Origin: Mucilaginibacter aquariorum | GTDB taxonomy: Bacteria > Bacteroidota > Bacteroidia > Sphingobacteriales > Sphingobacteriaceae | Reading direction: 5' to 3' | DNA length: 64,000 nt | Assembly: GCF_024498135.1 (NCBI RefSeq) | Contig: NZ_JANHOH010000001.1 | Location: forward strand, 1,240,001-1,304,000 | Shown here: positions 63,172 to 64,000 of the stretch, one piece after another | Position numbering within the stretch: the first letter of the stretch is position 1 | Layout of the letters: every line of letters begins with the position of its first letter | Notes under the pieces: generated by a model | What the model was told of the DNA's origin: nothing | The model's database searches: none | What the model saw: only the letters and a program-made list of their open reading frames with translations | Made by a program: the position numbers and the translations under genes

Positions 63172-64000
63172 TTAGAATATGTATTTAGCACCAATTAATA
63201 AACTCCAGGTGGTAGCTGCAGTAGTAGCATCTACATATGGTGTAGTAACTAATTTACCGTTAAGCTGACGCATTTGGTAAGTTGGTACATTGGTATTAGC
63301 ATCTGTACTAACATAGCTTAGCGGGTTGGTATAGGTAATTTGTTTTTGTATACCCCAGTTTTTGTTTAACAAGTTTGGCAAGTTGATAACCACAGCACTA
63401 AGTTGTAATGTATGTTTCTGGCCGCCTGCCATGATGTAAAAATCTTGTAAGATATTTGCATCGATACGGTTGTACCATGGCAAGAAAGCAGCATTACGTT
63501 GTGCGTATTGGCCTCTGTGGCTGTTTAGGTATGGTGTATTTTTGATGAATTGCTCTAAAGCAGCAGCCTGTTGTGCCGGAGTGTAAGTAGTAACAACACC
63601 GTTAACAGTAGCATTGTACTGAGTGAAAGTTAACTCGCTTGCTTTTTTAGGGATGTACATCAAATCGGCACTAACACCATCATTGTTTAAATCGCCGTTA
63701 ACAGTGTAGCTGATTGGGGTGCTACCTGCCTGGCCCTGGTAAAATAAACCGATAGTAGTAGCAGCATGGTTTAAGTAGTTAAACCTGTAAGATGCAGAAG
63801 CAACTATACGGTGAGGCACGTAAAAGCTGGTGTAACCACTTTCTACATCGTTAGTAGTACCAACATTAGCAGTTGACGACCAAACGTTTGTAGCAGTTGT
63901 ACCAGAGGTAGAGAAAGCTTCTTTAGCTTGGGTATAAGTATATGCTGCTGTTGCAGAGAAACCACCTGTAAAGGTTTTAGCAATTTGTGCTGTTAAAGAA
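63172..64000 (-). CDS. TonB-dependent receptor, Oar-like, C-terminal part only
   Basis: The frame is open from the right edge of the window to the stop at 63172, about 275 codons; the start lies outside. Seen are late barrel strands: QIAKTFTGGFSATAAYTYTQ, FYVPHRIVASASYRF, DLMYIPKKASEL, YNRIDANILQDF and the last strand TWSLLIGAKYIF ending in Phe. The pattern DLNNDGVSADLMYIPK with FKNTPYL-like IKNTPYLNSHRG is typical of the Oar/TonB-dependent receptor group with CarboxypepD_reg domains. An internal ATG (63819) is not the start. The substrate is unknown. Confidence 0.85.
   Translation of the reverse strand, partial: SLTAQIAKTFTGGFSATAAYTYTQAKEAFSTSGTTATNVWSSTANVGTTNDVESGYTSFYVPHRIVASASYRFNYLNHAATTIGLFYQGQAGSTPISYTVNGDLNNDGVSADLMYIPKKASELTFTQYNATVNGVVTTYTPAQQAAALEQFIKNTPYLNSHRGQYAQRNAAFLPWYNRIDANILQDFYIMAGGQKHTLQLSAVVINLPNLLNKNWGIQKQITYTNPLSYVSTDANTNVPTYQMRQLNGKLVTTPYVDATTAATTWSLLIGAKYIF

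Overview
The window is a chromosomal segment of a Bacteroidota bacterium, most likely of the Sphingobacteriaceae and close to Mucilaginibacter or Pedobacter. This rests on gene content (GldC, type III glutamine synthetase, CarboxypepD_reg/TonB-dependent receptors, energy-transducer TonB, DUF4468, a TolB-free porin next to glnN), on TAnnTTTG -7 promoter boxes instead of the sigma70 pattern, and on the absence of Shine-Dalgarno sites. The genus is an inference; there is no rRNA or tRNA here to test it. No CRISPR array, prophage or intact insertion sequence was seen.

Layout. 1-3021: a large hybrid sensor kinase running off the left edge. 3121-5513: a DEAD-box helicase followed on the same strand by a small membrane protein, GldC and another membrane protein. 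5751-8759: an outer-membrane barrel, a lipoprotein and dihydroorotase (pyrC). 8876-11411: a YafY/WYL regulator with EVE, SRPBCC and GyrI-like proteins. 11465-13826: a DUF2007 protein, a Tat-exported glycosylasparaginase and CutC. 13912-21415: a complete sulfate-assimilation and siroheme operon behind a structured leader with an intrinsic terminator. 21416-25601: a repeat island, a membrane protein and a TonB-dependent receptor. 26159-32941: proBA, a DUF5990 protein, mnmA and topA. 33030-34924: a hypothetical protein and a gluconokinase-type FGGY kinase. 35222-44420: a nine-gene exopolysaccharide locus. 44421-45064: a GC-rich non-coding element. 45065-51798: a giant alpha-2-macroglobulin flanked by two VOC proteins. 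51800-56931: purL, TonB, DUF4468 and a porin. 57486-62425: glnN, a ClC antiporter and purM. 62567-64000: a lipoprotein and the 3' end of an Oar-like TonB-dependent receptor.

How the genes work together. In the sulfur operon CysD and CysN make APS, the iron-sulfur CysH reduces APS directly (there is no APS kinase), and the siroheme-dependent reductase converts sulfite to sulfide. CobA and the siroheme-synthase part of the next protein supply siroheme, and that protein also carries a TSUP-type sulfite/sulfonate transporter domain. The polysaccharide locus has the parts of a Wzx/Wzy system: initiating sugar transferase, chain-length/tyrosine-kinase-like protein, polymerase, flippase, acetyltransferase, glycosyltransferase and a half-length outer-membrane efflux protein, led by a single-domain response regulator. 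The initiating transferase itself starts with a receiver-like domain whose phospho-site is replaced.

Most promising for new biology: the leader of the sulfur operon, the dehydrogenase-transporter and reductase-helical-domain fusions in it, the pseudo-receiver/sugar-transferase fusion, and several families of palindromic repeats placed at gene 3' ends.
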